The notes under the pieces: generated by a model | What the model was told of the DNA's origin: nothing | Databases searched by the model: none | Seen by the model: only the letters and a program-made list of their open reading frames with translations | Origin: Hemicordylus capensis | Lineage: Eukaryota; Chordata; Lepidosauria; Squamata; Cordylidae | DNA: 64,000 nt | Assembly (NCBI RefSeq): GCF_027244095.1 | Contig: NC_069662.1 | Coordinates: 11,496,501 to 11,560,500 of the forward strand | Direction: 5' to 3' | Translations under genes and position numbers: made by a program | Shown: in pieces, positions 63,783-64,000 of the stretch | Layout: each line of letters opens with the position of its first letter | How positions within the stretch are numbered: the stretch's first letter is position 1

Positions 63783-64000
63783 GGAAAATGCTTGACTAAC
63801 TAGCAGAAGGTTGCTGGTTTGAATTCCTGCTGGTATGTTTCCCAAACTATGGGAAACACCTATATCAGGCAGCAGTGATATAAGAAGATGCAGAAAGGCA
63901 TCATCTCAGACTGCACGGGAGATGGCAATAGGAAACCCCTCCTGTATTCTACCAAAGACAACCACAGGGCTCTGTGGGCGCCAGGAGTCGACACCAACTC
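63783..64000 (+). repeat. SINE S2, forward, cut by the window edge
   Basis: aaatgcttgactaactagc, B box ggtttgaattcctgc, gatgcagaaaggcatcatct, ggagtcgacaccaactc at the edge. Confidence 0.8.

Overview
The window is vertebrate nuclear DNA, almost certainly from a squamate reptile (lizard or snake). The evidence is spliced genes with long introns, Sauria-type tRNA SINEs with Bov-B-like tails, CR1-like and L1 LINEs, a near-intact Tc1 transposon, hAT, Harbinger-like and Helitron elements, and two CpG-rich promoter-like blocks. No prokaryotic gene organisation, CRISPR array or recognisable LTR/retroviral element was seen.

Four host genes can be supported. (1) 10349-11161 (+) is an intact arylamine N-acetyltransferase in one coding exon, with the Cys-His-Asp triad. 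A truncated second copy (5178-5357), with a duplicated upstream region, lies 5 kb to its left. (2) 16195-17163 (+) and (3) 23367-24380 (+) are tandem paralogues of a family I cannot name. Each is a single coding exon preceded by a splice acceptor and followed by AATAAA. Their N-terminal two-thirds is built of four units of about 44 residues around an LHPxCxGGDHY motif (inferred four-bladed propeller), followed by a conserved C-terminal domain. A CpG island at 19.6-20.0 kb is the likely promoter of the second. (4) 46572 down to 26650 (-) is KHNYN, reconstructed here as seven coding exons with canonical splice sites and matching phases (930 codons). It carries a KH-like N-terminus, a UBA-like segment, the NYN ribonuclease domain with its aspartates, and the C-terminal CUE/CUBAN-like domain. 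A CpG island at 50.2-50.9 kb may be its promoter.

The rest is mostly transposon-derived, and many insertions are nested with readable target-site duplications (TSDs). Examples are an L1 inside a foldback MITE just after NAT, a Helitron inside a Harbinger-like MITE, a 2-kb LINE inside another copy of the same MITE in KHNYN intron 1, and hAT elements inside SINEs or older repeats. Three elements with GCCTACTTTC-type inverted ends and internal tandem arrays of about 145 bp lie in or just upstream of KHNYN and resemble Helentron-derived (HINE/DINE-1-like) elements. From 51 kb to the right edge I found no host gene, only dense SINEs, MITEs and unassigned sequence.

The genes do not form an operon-like pathway. 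NAT is a xenobiotic-metabolising enzyme, KHNYN an antiviral RNA nuclease, and the paralogue pair is of unknown role. Exon-level calls rest on reading frame, splice motifs and remembered family sequences. No database search was possible.
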